A DNA stretch of 45,703 bases from Verrucomicrobiota bacterium (GTDB lineage Bacteria; Verrucomicrobiota; Verrucomicrobiia; Verrucomicrobiales; DEV007), in assembly GCA_020630975.1 (NCBI GenBank), contig JAHDID010000048.1:1-45703 (forward strand). Direction: 5' to 3'. Shown here piece by piece: positions 9,312 to 16,983 of the stretch. The notes beneath the pieces were generated by a model that searched no databases, was not told the DNA's origin, and was given only the letters and a program-made list of their open reading frames with translations. The translations under genes were made by a program, and so were the position numbers. The number at the start of each line of letters is the position of its first letter. The first letter of the stretch is position 1.

Positions 9312-9545
9312 ATGACCTGGAAATTAGCAGACGCGAAGAACAGGTTGAGTGAATTAGTAAATAAAACACTCTCCGAAGGGCCACAAACAATCAACCGTAG
9401 CGGAGATGAAGTAGTCGTCATCTCTAAATCTGAATATCTAAAACTCAAAGCAGAAGGGCCTTCATTCACCGAATTCCTAATGCATAACCCCTCCCTCGAA
9501 GGTGCCGATCTTTCAAGAACTAGTGCTCCGATGCGGAAAGTCTAA
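9312..9545 (+). CDS. Phd/YefM-type antitoxin, apparently orphan
   Basis: This 77-residue protein matches the Phd/YefM antitoxin fold in its first 50 residues: it opens WKLADAKNRLSELVNKTL and continues with the GDEVVVISKSEYLKL segment. Members bind operator DNA through the N-terminal domain and neutralise a toxin with the C-terminal tail. A toxin gene (RelE, Doc or PIN type) would normally follow directly, but the next 286 nt contain no plausible ORF on this strand. It could be a remnant of a lost toxin-antitoxin pair or a solitary regulator. Confidence 0.8.
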   Translation: MTWKLADAKNRLSELVNKTLSEGPQTINRSGDEVVVISKSEYLKLKAEGPSFTEFLMHNPSLEGADLSRTSAPMRKV

Positions 9546-9831
9546 CAAAAGGACATTCACCCCGAAGAGCACATAACGATGAACGCCGGTTCTACAATCA
9601 ACTCACCACCCCATTCCAAAAACCTACCCCACCCCTCACTCTTGGTTAGCTCGCAGTTAAAGCGGAGCATTTATAGTAAGAAACAAAACCCATTGAACGA
9701 GATAACTCCTTAATCGACCCTATAGTTTCGCTCCAATATTGCATGAATTTTCAAACTATTAACGAGACGGTACCAGCCCTCAAGAGCAAACGACACGGCT
9801 GCACAACCTAACAGCCCGCTTTATTATAAAC
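9546..9831. other. Non-coding stretch, nothing recognised
   Basis: I see no supported gene, toxin ORF, terminator or repeat in this stretch. It is less GC-rich than the flanking genes. Confidence 0.5.
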
Positions 9832-10237
9832 CTATCGCGTCCCCGTTCGATCCATTGGCCCAGCGATGGATCGATTATCGAATGCTCGTTTATACTGACG
9901 CCAATAATCAGGTTCCACAATAATATCCTCACTACTAATACCATCAGGATCTCTACGCTCTAGCACAACGTTAAGTGAACGAGCAGCCATCTCAGCGGCA
10001 ACACCACCATGCTCTATGCACCGTAGCAAAACACCGAATCCCGCACGAGATCCATACGAAAGAGCTTCGACGGCTATCTTGTCTGCTGCTCCAATAAGTA
10101 ACATAGGATCTGGCGACTCCGATTGAACAATTTCAATCGCCTCACAAAGGTCGACTTTAGGAATAACACCTTCACTTTCCCGCTTTAATGCTTTAATGCT
10201 TTAATGCTCTCTTTCTTTTCCGAGAATGACGGCCCAT
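9832..10237 (-). pseudogene. Unknown gene broken by 8-bp repeat expansion
   Basis: An ORF reads backward from an ATG at 10237 (MGRHSRKRKRALK) but stops inside a tandem repeat of GCATTAAA. If two of the three 8-bp units are removed (16 nt), the frame continues without interruption to the stop at 9832, giving exactly 130 codons (129 residues). Otherwise only an internal Met at 10104 gives an open frame of 90 residues. The product has a basic N-terminus and a body with LLIGAADKIAVEAL and IIVEPDYWRQYKRAF; I recognise no family. It sits in a small island of unknown genes. It may be a decayed gene, or a contingency locus with a currently off allele. Confidence 0.6.
10184..10207. repeat. Three perfect 8-bp tandem units
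   Basis: TTTAATGC occurs three times head to tail (10184-10191, 10192-10199, 10200-10207). It interrupts the reading frame of the minus-strand ORF at 9832-10237. Unit length is not a multiple of three, so each gain or loss shifts the frame. Confidence 0.95.
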
Positions 10238-10259
10238 AATCCAATTCAAAGGTTTATTT

Positions 10260-10279
10260 AAGTCGCATAAAGTCGCATA
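10260..10279. repeat. 10-bp tandem duplication
   Basis: AAGTCGCATA occurs twice in direct tandem (10260-10269 and 10270-10279), upstream of the broken minus-strand ORF. Together with the 8-bp array 53 nt away it marks a local hotspot of short duplications. Confidence 0.9.
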
Positions 10280-10340
10280 GGCACCCTGGCATGTCTAGCA
10301 CTTAAGCGGCTCCGAGCTACCTTCTGCGTACTTATAGCGT

Positions 10341-10796
10341 CTACTTGTATGCTGCTAGAATCGAGCAAATAGCAATATCTTCGCGCTGCCTAAAATCAAG
10401 CTCATTACATGCCCATGCCTCCCATATGTAATTCACAACCATTTTTGCTGCATTACCATCAATTGGGGTTGAATCCAAAAGCCTATAAACAGCATTGGAT
10501 ATAGCGCTAACCGAAACCCCATATTCATTAATTCCATCCCGCACCGATTCAATGATAGCCGAGGGTAAGGAGTCTAGGCAAATCGGGTTATCGATCCATT
10601 CGCACTGAATGTAAATCAATGCATCATTCACACATTCGAATTCGAAACAATCATGAAACTCTGATGCATACGATATTAGAACGCTTCGAATCCCGCAATC
10701 TCCGTTCCGCCTAATAAAACTGTCAACTACTGACTCAAATTTAGAGCCTTTGACCCAATCCTCGTTATTTCCTGGCTTCATTTTCTGCCATATCAT
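10341..10796 (-). CDS. Hypothetical protein
   Basis: This 151-residue ORF has no signal peptide or membrane span and looks like a soluble, acidic, mostly helical cytoplasmic protein with six cysteines. I recognise no family. It lies in a lower-GC island between the antitoxin and the antiporter, next to a broken unknown ORF, which suggests acquired or relaxed DNA. A second in-frame Met at residue 6 is an alternative start. An immunity-type or other accessory role is possible but unsupported. Confidence 0.6.
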   Translation of the reverse strand: MIWQKMKPGNNEDWVKGSKFESVVDSFIRRNGDCGIRSVLISYASEFHDCFEFECVNDALIYIQCEWIDNPICLDSLPSAIIESVRDGINEYGVSVSAISNAVYRLLDSTPIDGNAAKMVVNYIWEAWACNELDFRQREDIAICSILAAYK

Positions 10797-10941
10797 TTAT
10801 TATTAAAATGCCTCAAGCTAGATGACTACGACTCGCACTCATGAATAAATTCACACAAAATCGAAAACCTATAGTTAAGAACCCTTAGTCTTTCCGCTAA
10901 AAATTGGGCTCTTACTAATCGTATCCGCTAGAATTACGGAC

Positions 10942-12633
10942 CTACCCCCGCCCCACCATCCGCACCGCCGCATCGGCTACCGAATGTGCCACCTCGCTTT
11001 CGTCAAAAATCACAGCCGAAGCACCTAGCGACTCGAACCGCTCTTGATGACTGGCAAATCTCGTGCGCACCAGCACACAGATCTCGCTATCGAGTTCTCG
11101 AATCAGACGCAGGGCTTCTTCCGTGGCTTCGGCATCGGGCATGGTCAGCACGACTAGCTGCGCCTGCCCTAGCCTAGCCAGTGCCCAGGTCTCTTCATGA
11201 GACGCATCGGCAAAGAGCACTGGCATGTGCTGGGCTGCCAGCTCTTTCACCGTCTTTACATTTAGCTCCACTACCAGAGGAGAGATGCCCATATCGAGCA
11301 GCTCTTGGTGCACGGTTCGACCGACCGGGCCAAACCCACAGACGATCGCATGCCCCTCCAGTGTTTTGATCGTCTCCGTCAGAGCGCCCTCGCTACTATC
11401 AGGACTGGTGTGCTCACGGCACATACCACACCGCTCCAGCAGCCGCCCGATCGGGCCAGACATCCGAGACATCAGCCCCGGGACTACGGCCATCGATAGC
11501 GCCGCAGAAGTCACCAGACACTGCTGGGTGACCTCGCTCCACAGCCCGCCATCGCCCGCTTTCTGAAACAACAACAAAGAAAACTCGCCCGCACTGCACA
11601 GCGATAGCGCCGCCAATACCGAGGTACGATTTACCTGCCCCAATAAAGCGCCCACCCCGTAAACGATCGCCGCTTTCACCAGTATCAAAACACCCGTCAA
11701 CAGCAGGATGATGTGGATATAACGAAACGCTACCGACAGATCGACCATCAGCCCCACTGAGACAAAGAATAACGTCAGAAAGATATCCTTCACCGGCATG
11801 ATATCGGCGAGGATGCGGTGTTTGAAGACAGACTCACTGACCGCTAGCCCAGCGACAAATGCCCCCAATGCCAGACTCAACTCAAGTAACCCACCGATCC
11901 AGGCCAGCCCGAGACAACAGCCCACCACCGTGAGCGTGAACAACTCGCGGATCCGAGTGTGCGCGACCGCAGTGAGCAGCTGCGGGATGATATACCGAGC
12001 AGCCACCAGTGAGATACCGACAAAGATCGCCCCTCGTGTGAGCAGCGTCAGTAGCTCCTTGCCTAGCGAGGTAGAGGCATCGCCACCTGCAGCCGTAAGC
12101 AGGGGCAAAAAGACCAGAAAGGCGATGATGAACAGATCCTGAAAGATCGCGATCCCCAGTGCCAAACGCGCTGCCGCCGAGCCTGCCAACCCCATATCCT
12201 GAAACGACTTCAGACTCACCGCTGTGGAGCTCATCCCCAGAGCTGCGCCGGTGATGATAGCCGCAGGCCAGGCAAAACCGCCGGCCCACTTGGCCACGAT
12301 CATCGCGATGCCAGCACAGAGCAGCATCTGCAGTCCCCCTCCGATCAATGCAAAGCGGCGCAGAAACTTCAACTCCCGCACCGAAAACTCCATGCCCAGC
12401 ACAAACATCAGCAGCATCACACCAAACTCGGCCATCTGATTGACCGTCATCTGGCTCTCGTCTCCGCCCAGCCAATCGAGTAGACCGACATTGGCGATGA
12501 GCACGCCACAGAGGAAATACGCGACCAGTAGCGACCGCTGCACTCGCAGCAGCAGCAGCGATACCCCGACCACTGCGAGGAGCATGATAGCGAGTAGGTG
12601 AAAGAAGATCGGGAGAGAAGAAGCTGCTAACAT
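10942..12633 (-). CDS. CPA2-family cation:proton antiporter with RCK_N domain
   Basis: This 563-residue protein is a monovalent cation:proton antiporter of the KefB/RosB (CPA2) type. The first 385 residues form about 12 membrane spans with family landmarks VLGMEFSVREL, GMSSTAVSLKSFQD, IAIFQDLFIIAFLVFLP and LSLCSAGEFSLLL. A TrkA-N/RCK_N domain follows (about 425-555) with a Rossmann GxGxxG-like motif, IVCGFGPVGR, that binds NAD(H) or similar. The family exchanges K+ or Na+ for H+ at the inner membrane, with the RCK domain gating transport. It is transcribed divergently from the hydroxypyruvate-isomerase-like gene; the starts are 95 nt apart. Confidence 0.93.
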   Translation of the reverse strand: MLAASSLPIFFHLLAIMLLAVVGVSLLLLRVQRSLLVAYFLCGVLIANVGLLDWLGGDESQMTVNQMAEFGVMLLMFVLGMEFSVRELKFLRRFALIGGGLQMLLCAGIAMIVAKWAGGFAWPAAIITGAALGMSSTAVSLKSFQDMGLAGSAAARLALGIAIFQDLFIIAFLVFLPLLTAAGGDASTSLGKELLTLLTRGAIFVGISLVAARYIIPQLLTAVAHTRIRELFTLTVVGCCLGLAWIGGLLELSLALGAFVAGLAVSESVFKHRILADIMPVKDIFLTLFFVSVGLMVDLSVAFRYIHIILLLTGVLILVKAAIVYGVGALLGQVNRTSVLAALSLCSAGEFSLLLFQKAGDGGLWSEVTQQCLVTSAALSMAVVPGLMSRMSGPIGRLLERCGMCREHTSPDSSEGALTETIKTLEGHAIVCGFGPVGRTVHQELLDMGISPLVVELNVKTVKELAAQHMPVLFADASHEETWALARLGQAQLVVLTMPDAEATEEALRLIRELDSEICVLVRTRFASHQERFESLGASAVIFDESEVAHSVADAAVRMVGRG

Positions 12634-12728
12634 CGGGTCGTCTCAGAATAGCCGGAATTCCCGAATTTGCCATCACTGCAGTTGCTAACCTTCTTGACAC
12701 TCCGTCGATCTCGACCAAAAGAACAGCC

Positions 12729-13496
12729 ATGCCTACATCCTTTTCACCATCTGTCTGCATCGATGCCGTTTTCGAAAATCAATCCAAGTCCGATGCCATC
12801 GCCGCAGTCGCTTCTGCCGGTATTTCTGCTTTCGAGTTTTGGGGATGGTGGGATAAAGACATGGATGAACTGCTCGCCGCCAAATCCAGCCACGGCATGG
12901 AGATCGCGGCCTGCTGCACCAAATTCATCAGCTTGGTCGATCCCGCCACTCGCGAAGACTATCTGGCGGGCCTCTCCGAATCGATCGAAGCCGCTCAAAA
13001 ACTAGGCACGAAGACTCTGATCTCTCAGGTCGGCGACTTTCGCCCTGGCGTGTCTCGCGAGGAGCAGCACCAGTGTCTGGTAGATGGCTTGAAAGAGGCT
13101 GCTTCCGCACTCGAGGCAGCCGACGTGACTCTAGTGATCGAGCCGCTCAATGAGCTAGTCGACCACGCAGGCTACTACCTGATCCGTAGCGATGAGGCAT
13201 TTGACATCATCGACGAGGTCGGCAGCTCTCATGTGAAGGTGGTCTACGACATCTATCACCAGCAGATCAGCGAGGGTCATTTGATCAAAAATATCGTGCC
13301 CAATATCGACAAAATCGGCCACTTCCACGCCGCAGGAAATCCCGGTCGCCACGAGCTGACTCGCGGCGAGATCCACTACCCCAGTGTGTTTCAGGCGATC
13401 CGCGAGACTGGCTACACCGGCTACGTGGGCCTCGAGTATTGGCCAGTGGACGATGCTGTCGCCGGGCTCAAAGAGGTCGGTGGCTGGTTCGCATAG
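12729..13496 (+). CDS. Hydroxypyruvate-isomerase-like TIM barrel protein
   Basis: This 255-residue cytoplasmic protein belongs to the xylose-isomerase-like TIM-barrel superfamily and is closest to hydroxypyruvate isomerase (Hyi). Landmarks are an N-terminal FSPSVCIDAVF, FEFWGWWDKD, VIEPLNE carrying a likely metal-binding Glu, VKVVYDIYHQQISEG carrying Asp and His ligands, and GHFHAAGNPGRHE with a final GLEYWP Glu. Hyi converts hydroxypyruvate to tartronate semialdehyde in glyoxylate metabolism, but related barrels act as sugar isomerases or epimerases, so the substrate is uncertain. No glyoxylate-pathway genes are adjacent. Confidence 0.85.
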   Translation: MPTSFSPSVCIDAVFENQSKSDAIAAVASAGISAFEFWGWWDKDMDELLAAKSSHGMEIAACCTKFISLVDPATREDYLAGLSESIEAAQKLGTKTLISQVGDFRPGVSREEQHQCLVDGLKEAASALEAADVTLVIEPLNELVDHAGYYLIRSDEAFDIIDEVGSSHVKVVYDIYHQQISEGHLIKNIVPNIDKIGHFHAAGNPGRHELTRGEIHYPSVFQAIRETGYTGYVGLEYWPVDDAVAGLKEVGGWFA

Positions 13497-13517
13497 ACGC
13501 CCTCCCCCCTTTGTCTA

Positions 13518-14507
13518 CTAGCTGGCCTCCTCTAGGGGTGCCTCTTCTGCTGCTGTATCATCGAGCTGCTGCTGCAGCTTTTGCAGTAGCGACTGGTGCT
13601 CCACAGATGGCGTGTAGTCAGCTGCTTCAGGACGCGCTTCCACCTCAGGCTCGTCTTCCAGTTCGACTATAGGTGGCTTTTTCAGGATAATCGGCTCCGA
13701 CTCCGGCTCCAGCACAGATGGCGCAGCCTCTACGGTGGCAGGTGCTTCAGCAGGCTCTGGTTCAGGCTCCGCAGTGGCGACTTCCTCCACAGCAGCAGCA
13801 GCCTCTTCTGCCTGCACTAATGGCTCCGGTAGCGGCAGCGGCTCCACTTCTTCAGCTAGAGTATTCACGGATAGATCTTCATCCAGCGGTAGTTCGACTT
13901 CGACCGACGAGATGGGCTCATCCACCGGTAGGGCCTCGGGCTGCGGATCACTCAGACCCACTTGCGCGACCTCCGTGTCCTGATCCACCGCGTGGACGGA
14001 CTCAGAGATAGAAATTTCGATCGGTTCCTCCTCCACAGGCTCGGCATCTGCAGGTGCCTCTGCTTCCGCCACCCCTGCTTCGATGGTCTCATCTGGCACT
14101 TGCTCTGCAGCGATAGGTTCTACTACCTCTACGGCATCACAGCCCTCCATCTCTTGATTCGCGTCTTCTACTTGAGGAGGCTCCTCCACCGGCTCTGGAG
14201 CAGCGGCTGGGACGGCAGGCTCGTGTACTGCAGCGGGCGGACTGAGCGGTACAGTCATCTCTCCCTCGGCCTCGACAGGCAATTCAAACTCAATCGTCTG
14301 TGGCAAATTCACAGCTCCCGCGACCAACGTAGAAGAACTCGTCGCATTGACCGACAAAGGGCTCAAAGTCTTCTCCAGCTCTTGGATCAAAGAATCCAAT
14401 GAAGCCACCATCTGGCCATCCACCCCATCATCAATAGCCCGCTTCGCAGCTTCGATTCTAGCCTGAGCTTCGTCTCTTAGTGCCTTGAGTTGATTGAGGT
14501 GTTCCAT
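13518..14507 (-). CDS. Acidic, Pro/Glu/Ala-rich disordered protein
   Basis: This 329-residue protein has a helical N-terminus (1-50, MEHLNQLKALRDEAQARIEAAKRAI), then about 250 residues dominated by Glu, Ala, Pro and Val in PEPxEE-like stretches, and a short helical C-terminus with LLQKLQQQLDD. No signal peptide or membrane span is visible, so it is probably cytoplasmic and largely unstructured. It is transcribed away from the envelope module at 14,829 with 321 nt between the start codons, and could share its regulation. I cannot assign a function. The long open frame with sensible flanking helices supports a real gene. Confidence 0.7.
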   Translation of the reverse strand: MEHLNQLKALRDEAQARIEAAKRAIDDGVDGQMVASLDSLIQELEKTLSPLSVNATSSSTLVAGAVNLPQTIEFELPVEAEGEMTVPLSPPAAVHEPAVPAAAPEPVEEPPQVEDANQEMEGCDAVEVVEPIAAEQVPDETIEAGVAEAEAPADAEPVEEEPIEISISESVHAVDQDTEVAQVGLSDPQPEALPVDEPISSVEVELPLDEDLSVNTLAEEVEPLPLPEPLVQAEEAAAAVEEVATAEPEPEPAEAPATVEAAPSVLEPESEPIILKKPPIVELEDEPEVEARPEAADYTPSVEHQSLLQKLQQQLDDTAAEEAPLEEAS

Positions 14508-14774
14508 GCTGAGTCAAATTATCACTAATTTATACAGGCGCTAACTCGATTTATCGGTCTTGAGTCGAAAAATTTGGGGAGTTCTTCTACCTGGCAGTGA
14601 GTTTTAGGGATTGTTTTAAAATTCGCAGCTCCAGTCATTTCACCGCGAGTGGTGGTGTGGACATGCGTCCGAACACATAACGTCTACCCCCTAATCTGCG
14701 ATAGAGCGATTTTTCTCTTCTCAGACCACTACTCTTCAACTAATTACAGAAATGATTAAGATTTTAATATTTTC

Positions 14775-14803
14775 TTGAATTATAATAAAAAACAAATTAT
14801 TAT
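14775..14803 (+). promoter_or_regulatory. Candidate sigma-70-type promoter of envelope module
   Basis: TTGAAT (14775-14780) and TATTAT (14798-14803) are separated by exactly 17 nt in an A/T-rich setting, 25 nt ahead of the first module gene. The match to consensus boxes and ideal spacing make this the clearest promoter candidate in the window, although verrucomicrobial promoters are poorly characterised. Confidence 0.5.
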
Positions 14804-14805
14804 AG

Positions 14806-14820
14806 ATATTTAGGAAATAT
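14806..14820 (+). promoter_or_regulatory. Leader hairpin presenting an AGG in its loop
   Basis: ATATTT (14806-14811) pairs with AAATAT (14815-14820) around the loop AGG (14812-14814), just ahead of the ATG at 14829. AGG is the only Shine-Dalgarno-like element there. A comparable but larger palindrome precedes the second module copy. It could modulate translation or be chance in A/T-rich DNA. Confidence 0.35.
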
Positions 14821-14828
14821 TATATTTT

Positions 14829-16655
14829 ATGAAGTACCTCTCCGCCTGCGCGGTATTTTTTCTACTCGTCTTCTGTGGCGGCCTAGCTTCACGCGTGTTC
14901 TTTGAGCAAGTCGTGAAGAAAGACATGGCCGCCGACGGTCGTCGTCTGCTCTTGGATGCAGGCATCGACGATCCTGACGAGAGGTATGATCATATCTTTG
15001 TGTCTCTAGCCGGCTCGTACAACGCACTGACCAAAGGCCCAGTCACTCTGCATCACATCGATGGCAACGTATGGGGCATCACCAAGGCTGAACACATCAG
15101 CCATACCCAAACCACATTTGTGGCGTCTGTGAAGAGTGACGGCACAGTCAAACTCGAAGGCGAAGTACCCAATGCCGGTGTGAAAGCCGATCTCGTCCGC
15201 GCAGCCAAAAAAGCTGTCGGAGTCGCCAAAGTCGACAACCAGCTAGTTGTGAGCGAGCACGCTAGAGGTCCCAAGTGGGGCGAATCTGGTCCTGATTTTC
15301 TCGAAGAATTCCTATCCTTCTCTGGAGTCGAAAGTGTCTCAGCAGATGGCAGAGGTATCACTCTAGAAGGCGAAGTGAACTCCCGCGAAGTGCGTGAAAA
15401 GATCGGCGAATTGGCCGCCCAACTCACCAAAGCCCCAATGGTGGTCAATAACAACCTGACGGTGAAGAGCACCAAGCCACCAGTCCTCATCCTCAGAGGT
15501 GGCGAAAAAGGCCTCAGCCTATCCGGTCTGTTGCCCAGCGAGCAGGTCAAAAAAACCGTCCTTTCCCTCGTAGACGGCGCTCTCTCCGATGCTAACACAG
15601 CTGTAGATGCGGAGACGCTCATCGTCTCTTCTGGTGTCGCCGAGCCATGGTGGCTAGGCCATGCCGAGCAGCTCGTCCCAGCCTTTCTCAAAGAGACCGA
15701 TGGTATCGGCAATCTCGAGTATTGGAAAAATCACCTCCTGATCAGTGGCGAAGTCACCGATCCCAATGCTGTCACATCCATCACCACCCTGGCGAGCAGC
15801 AGCTCTGATATACCAGAGGGCTTCTCAGTGGAGAATGCTCTCAGCACCGTGCCCAGCGAAAATCCAAACATCGCTATCTACTGGGATAGCAATATGAGAC
15901 TGATCATCGAAGGCCAACTCGGGTCCGTCACTTTCAAAGACCAGATCCTCAGTGCACTGATCCGTAGCCAGCCCGACCTAATGGTAGCCGATCGACTGCG
16001 TGTGAAAGAAGAGGTCCGCAATATCGCATGGTCAAATCCGACCCGCCTCGTCACAGAGATCGTCGGTGAAGCCGCTGGCGGTATGGTACGACTTACCGAA
16101 AAAGGTATCGCCCTATCTGGCCAGGCCAGTACCCAAAAACAGATCGACTCCATCGAGGAGGCCGCCACTCTGCTAGTCGGAGATCACGGGGTAGTCGTCA
16201 ATCGGATCAAACTCAATGCCTCTGCGCGCCCGCTCCACCCGACCAGCCTATCATCGACTGCTACGTCAAAACCCATCAGAGCCAGCTTCTCCGTCGTCAG
16301 CACCTCTCAGTATGATGGGCACGACTTTCGTCAGACCGCTATCTATTTCAAATCCGGCAGCTCGCGCCTAGGTACCTCCGATCAGAGAACTATCGGCAAT
16401 ACCGCCTCACTAATCCGCAAGATGGATCCCAGCATCAAATTCGTCGTCGGCGCTTACAATGATAGCAAAGGCGATCCTGCATACACTCAGGAGATCAATG
16501 AGAAGCGTGCCACAGCCGTCCGCGATGAATTGATCAGATTAGGTGTCTCAGCCGACCGATTAGTAGTCAAACACTATGCGGTCGATACCAGCAAGACCAG
16601 CCCGGAGGACTACTGGAAGTGCCAGCGCGTCGAACTATCCGTCGTGCAAGGCTAA
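14829..16655 (+). CDS. BON-repeat/OmpA-family envelope protein (module copy 1)
   Basis: This 608-residue protein has an N-terminal hydrophobic anchor or signal (about 5-25). Residues about 95-462 form a run of up to six BON-like units, each showing a strand-turn pattern such as VKLEGEVPN, ITLEGEVNS, LSLSGLLPS, LLISGEVTD and IALSGQAST. A linker follows, then a C-terminal OmpA-like domain (about 500-605). The OmpA domain starts AIYFKSGSSRL and keeps Asp545 and Arg560, the residues expected to bind peptidoglycan diaminopimelate. A Pro-Trp-Trp sits at 273-275. The protein probably bridges membrane and cell wall. It heads a tandem of six genes and is paralogous to the gene at 19,482. Confidence 0.85.
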   Translation: MKYLSACAVFFLLVFCGGLASRVFFEQVVKKDMAADGRRLLLDAGIDDPDERYDHIFVSLAGSYNALTKGPVTLHHIDGNVWGITKAEHISHTQTTFVASVKSDGTVKLEGEVPNAGVKADLVRAAKKAVGVAKVDNQLVVSEHARGPKWGESGPDFLEEFLSFSGVESVSADGRGITLEGEVNSREVREKIGELAAQLTKAPMVVNNNLTVKSTKPPVLILRGGEKGLSLSGLLPSEQVKKTVLSLVDGALSDANTAVDAETLIVSSGVAEPWWLGHAEQLVPAFLKETDGIGNLEYWKNHLLISGEVTDPNAVTSITTLASSSSDIPEGFSVENALSTVPSENPNIAIYWDSNMRLIIEGQLGSVTFKDQILSALIRSQPDLMVADRLRVKEEVRNIAWSNPTRLVTEIVGEAAGGMVRLTEKGIALSGQASTQKQIDSIEEAATLLVGDHGVVVNRIKLNASARPLHPTSLSSTATSKPIRASFSVVSTSQYDGHDFRQTAIYFKSGSSRLGTSDQRTIGNTASLIRKMDPSIKFVVGAYNDSKGDPAYTQEINEKRATAVRDELIRLGVSADRLVVKHYAVDTSKTSPEDYWKCQRVELSVVQG

Positions 16656-16698
16656 TCCAATACCCCTCACCGAATACTAAAACCAAATACACCGAACC

Positions 16699-16959
16699 AT
16701 GACTCAATTAGGACCAATTCTAGCAGAAGCAGCCGAGTGGAATAGACCGCTCACATGTTTGCTATGTGGCGCCATCTTTTTCTTGGTTGGTTTTTTCGTA
16801 GGCTGGCTGATCTGCCGCCGGTGGAGCACTGAGATCGAACATCTCGAGCGCGAGAACCGCCGTCTCACACTGGCTAATGACAAGCGCGAACGTCATTTCA
16901 CCGAAAACCGAGACCTCGTCTCGGCTCTGCTAGACAAGGATTCACCCAAAGTTCGCTAA
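16699..16959 (+). CDS. Small single-span membrane protein (module copy 1)
   Basis: This 86-residue protein has one transmembrane helix (about 19-41, with the core IFFLVGFFVGWLIC), followed by a charged segment (RRWSTEIEHLERENRRLTLANDKRERH) that should form a short coiled coil. It lies 43 nt after the BON/OmpA gene and 24 nt before the long coiled-coil gene, so all three are probably one transcript. A protein of the same size, order and topology occupies the equivalent place in the second module copy. Function is unknown; assembly with its coiled-coil partner is an inference from order. Confidence 0.75.
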   Translation: MTQLGPILAEAAEWNRPLTCLLCGAIFFLVGFFVGWLICRRWSTEIEHLERENRRLTLANDKRERHFTENRDLVSALLDKDSPKVR

Positions 16960-16983
16960 AGGTAGATAAACCATTTATTCGCT

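Larger units (their letters stand above)
14508..14828. other. Divergent intergenic region ahead of envelope module
   Basis: This 321-nt gap separates the acidic-protein gene from the first module gene. It holds one dispersed-repeat copy (14575-14591, TGGGGAGTTCTTCTACC, also found inverted at 35046-35062). It then becomes very A/T-rich, and the candidate promoter and leader hairpin annotated separately lie there. I see no small ORF with support. Confidence 0.7.

Noticed and set aside
9780-9840. Integron attC site near CCTAAC / GTTAGG
   Set aside because: A GTTAGGT-like core is present but no matching partner core at a proper distance, and there is no integron integrase.
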